Assembly (NCBI GenBank): GCA_002403895.1
Contig: DHIQ01000115.1
Location: 4,090 to 11,545, forward strand
DNA length: 7,456 bases
Direction: 5' to 3'
From: Candidatus Neomicrothrix sp. UBA4742
GTDB lineage: Bacteria > Actinomycetota > Acidimicrobiia > Acidimicrobiales > Acidimicrobilacustridaceae
The translations under genes were made by a program, and so were the position numbers. Every line of letters starts with the position of its first letter. Positions within the stretch are counted from its first letter, which is position 1. Below, one piece after another: positions 6,546-7,456 of this stretch. The notes beneath the pieces are model-generated. The model was not told where the DNA came from. It was given only the letters and a program-made list of their open reading frames with translations, and ran no database searches.

Positions 6546-6658
6546 GGGGATTCCACAGTGGCGGATGCGTCCTGGGGATTGGAAGGGGAACAACCCCGAT
6601 ACTTCTGGGGAGTTGCCTGGGGACAGAGTGTGGAAAACCGAGCCTGGCCTGTGGGGGT
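6545..6658. promoter_or_regulatory. Cluster of DnaA-box-like / TGGGGA elements before dnaB
   Basis: Six elements of one orientation lie upstream of dnaB on the + strand: TGGGGATT at 6545 and 6573, TGGGGAGT at 6606, TGGGGACA at 6618, TGTGGAAAA at 6629 and TGTGGGGGT at 6650. The one at 6629-6637 reads TTTTCCACA on the - strand, one mismatch from the classic DnaA box TTATCCACA. The last four start 12, 11 and 21 bases apart, close to whole helical turns. This fits a DnaA-binding or other cooperative regulator region controlling dnaB, but the TGGGGA elements are weak as DnaA boxes. Confidence 0.35.
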
Positions 6659-6687
6659 TGCACGGGGTCGGAAATGTGCTAACCGGC

Positions 6688-6714
6688 GCATGGTCACCAT
6701 GCCGACCCAGCCTA
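6688..6714 (-). promoter_or_regulatory. Palindrome GCATGGTCACCATGC next to a possible -10 for dnaB
   Basis: Bases 6688-6702 form a perfect 7-1-7 inverted repeat. On the - strand, TAGGCT (6714-6709) matches TANNNT and would start transcription near 6702, the edge of the palindrome. That geometry is what an operator would have. No convincing -35 is found at 16-18 bases upstream, so the promoter call is weak while the palindrome itself is plain. Confidence 0.35.
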
Positions 6715-6749
6715 AAGAGGGGGTATGACAGCGAGGGTGATAGTCGGCC

Positions 6750-6786
6750 AAAACGGAACGGAGGCGCCGGTGGGGCCGGCGCCTCC
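6750..6786 (-). terminator. Intrinsic terminator after rplI
   Basis: Bases 6760-6786 form an 11-bp perfect GC-rich stem (GGAGGCGCCGG with its complement) and a five-base loop. Read leftward, it is followed by GTTCCGTTTT, a U-rich tail in the RNA. It begins 24 bases after the rplI stop. It should end or reduce transcription of the ribosomal-protein operon before dnaB. Confidence 0.8.
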
Positions 6787-6810
6787 CGGTACGACTCGAT
6801 GGTGGCCGGA

Positions 6811-7257
6811 TCAGCTGGCCACGACCTCGAGGGTGATCTGGAACTGCACGTCGTTATGGAGCTTGGCCGGGACGCTGTGCGTACCCACCGTCTTGATGTG
6901 CTCGTCCATGGAGATGGAGCGTCGCTCGAGCGCCACACCGGTCTGGGCCTGGACGGCCTTGACCACGTCGGCCTCGCTCACCGAGCCGAAGAGCTTGCCT
7001 TCGCCGCTGGCTTTGGCCGCGATGGTGATCACGGCCGGCACCAGGGTCTTGGCGATCTCCTCAGCCGCGCCGCGATCGGCGGCGTCCTTGACGTCGCGCG
7101 AGCGACGCATGGCCTTGGCCTGGTCCTCGCCACCCTTGGTCGCCTTGATGGCATAGCCCTTGGGCACGAGGAAATTGCGGCCGAAGCCATCGGTCACTTC
7201 GACGATGTCGCCTTTCTTGCCGACACCGCCCACGTCGGAACGCAGAAGTACCTTCAT
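6811..7257 (-). CDS. rplI: 50S ribosomal protein L9 (bL9)
   Basis: bL9 binds 23S rRNA near the base of the L1 stalk and helps keep the reading frame. The product has 148 residues, the usual length. The N-terminal domain MKVLLRSDVGGVGKKGDIVE continues into DGFGRNFLVPKGYAIKAT, which satisfies the L9 family signature (Gly13, Gly16, Val21, Gly24, Asn28, Leu30, Gly34). A long Lys/Arg/Ala-rich connecting helix covers about 41-75 (DQAKAMRRSRDVKDAADRG), and the C-terminal domain includes GEGKLFGSVSEADVVKAV and the end FQITLEV. The ATG at 7257-7255 directly follows the TAG of the upstream gene with no intervening base, so translation is probably coupled. The gene is cotranscribed with the upstream reading frame and is followed by an intrinsic terminator. 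Confidence 0.97.
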   Translation of the reverse strand: MKVLLRSDVGGVGKKGDIVEVTDGFGRNFLVPKGYAIKATKGGEDQAKAMRRSRDVKDAADRGAAEEIAKTLVPAVITIAAKASGEGKLFGSVSEADVVKAVQAQTGVALERRSISMDEHIKTVGTHSVPAKLHNDVQFQITLEVVAS

Positions 7258-7456
7258 CTATTCGTCACCCGCCTCGACAAGGACGTCTTCGATCACGATC
7301 TCCTCGACGACGACACCATTCTCGACCTGGTCGATCACGGTCAGTTCGAGGATCTCGTCACCGGCAGCCGGCGGCGGCGCATCGGGACGCGGCGGCGGCC
7401 CGTCAGCCCGACCGCGATCGCCCCGATCGCCCCGGTCGCCACGGTCGCCACGGTCG
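7258..7456 (-). CDS. C-terminal end of an unidentified protein with (DRG)n repeats and an acidic tail, upstream of rplI
   Basis: The 65 visible codons run from the window edge to TAG 7260-7258, which touches the rplI start. Translation begins with five DRG triplets, passes through a proline-rich linker (RADGPPPRPDAPPPAAGDE), and ends in a tail alternating aliphatic and acidic residues (EILELTVIDQVENG, then VVVEEIVIEDVLVEAGDE). No Cys or aromatic residue is seen. In bacteria this position normally belongs to rpsR (S18), with ssb and rpsF further upstream. The tail is unlike normal S18 or the DDDIPF-type end of SSB. It could be an extended S6, S18 or SSB, or an extra inserted gene; the body of the protein lies outside the window. 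The tandem arrangement with rplI implies one operon. Confidence 0.7.
   Translation of the reverse strand, partial: DRGDRGDRGDRGDRGRADGPPPRPDAPPPAAGDEILELTVIDQVENGVVVEEIVIEDVLVEAGDE
7411..7455 (-). repeat. 9-bp tandem repeats encoding (Asp-Arg-Gly)5
   Basis: Five 9-base units (+ strand forms gatcgcccc and ggtcgccac) lie in register with the codons and encode DRG each time. The array may extend past the window edge. Neighbouring units are identical in places, which suggests slippage-driven growth. Arg-Gly-rich tracts of this kind are common in disordered nucleic-acid-associated regions. Confidence 0.85.

Noticed and set aside
5682..6728. Long rightward open frame (348 codons) opposite dnaB
   Set aside because: It is antisense to strongly conserved DnaB sequence. 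Long antisense frames are expected in GC-rich genes, and the residues show no domain.
6802..6822. Inverted repeat GTGGCC/GGCCAC spanning the rplI stop codon
   Set aside because: It has only six-base arms, no U-tract, and lies partly in coding sequence. The strong terminator is just downstream.
6546..6938. The dnaB frame stays open for 131 more codons upstream of ATG 6545
   Set aside because: It runs through the terminator hairpin and into rplI, and the predicted residues are Ser/Arg/Pro-rich with no DnaB similarity. The family N-terminus starts shortly after ATG 6545.
1..7456. Search for CRISPR arrays, tRNA/rRNA genes, insertion sequences, phage or defence genes
   Set aside because: No direct-repeat/spacer pattern, tRNA-like fold, transposase or terminal inverted repeats were seen. 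The only mobile-type element is the intein.

Overview
The window is uniformly GC-rich, with strong G/C preference at third codon positions. It carries the rplI-dnaB end of the conserved bacterial rpsF-ssb-rpsR-rplI-dnaB neighbourhood, with a DnaB intein of the type common in actinobacteria. This points to a high-GC actinobacterium, possibly Acidimicrobiia. That placement is inferred from gene order and protein style; no rRNA or tRNA gene is present.

Left part (1-3239): the 3' end of an alpha/beta-hydrolase gene runs rightward and meets a leftward gene for a small, extremely acidic protein. That protein has five DxDGDG calcium-binding-like loops at an exact 19-residue period. Next comes a roughly 300-base stretch holding a rightward coding-like frame without a standard start for its full length. 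Its stop codon overlaps, as GTGA, the start of a 671-residue FMN/Fe-S/FAD oxidoreductase of the Old Yellow Enzyme / 2,4-dienoyl-CoA reductase type. The acidic-repeat gene may have landed in a rightward operon and removed the 5' end of one member.

Middle part (3240-4526): a leftward FrnE-like DsbA-family thiol oxidoreductase is divergent from a rightward SnoaL-like (NTF2-fold) protein. They share a 100-base promoter region in which the SnoaL gene looks leaderless.

Right part (4527-7456, all leftward): the 3' end of an unidentified gene with (DRG)n repeats abuts rplI (ribosomal protein L9) with no gap. A clear intrinsic terminator follows rplI. A 265-base intergenic region then holds a palindrome and a cluster of DnaA-box-like elements, and leads into dnaB. 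DnaB carries a 217-residue mini-intein in the H4 region. The intein has lost its homing endonuclease but appears to keep the helical segment that normally follows it. Spliced DnaB would be 455 residues.

The most notable items are the 19-residue-period acidic protein, the mini-intein with its leftover segment, the DRG-repeat protein in the ribosomal/replication operon, the Fe-S loop with one cysteine replaced, the hidden frame before the oxidoreductase, and the repeated sites before dnaB.
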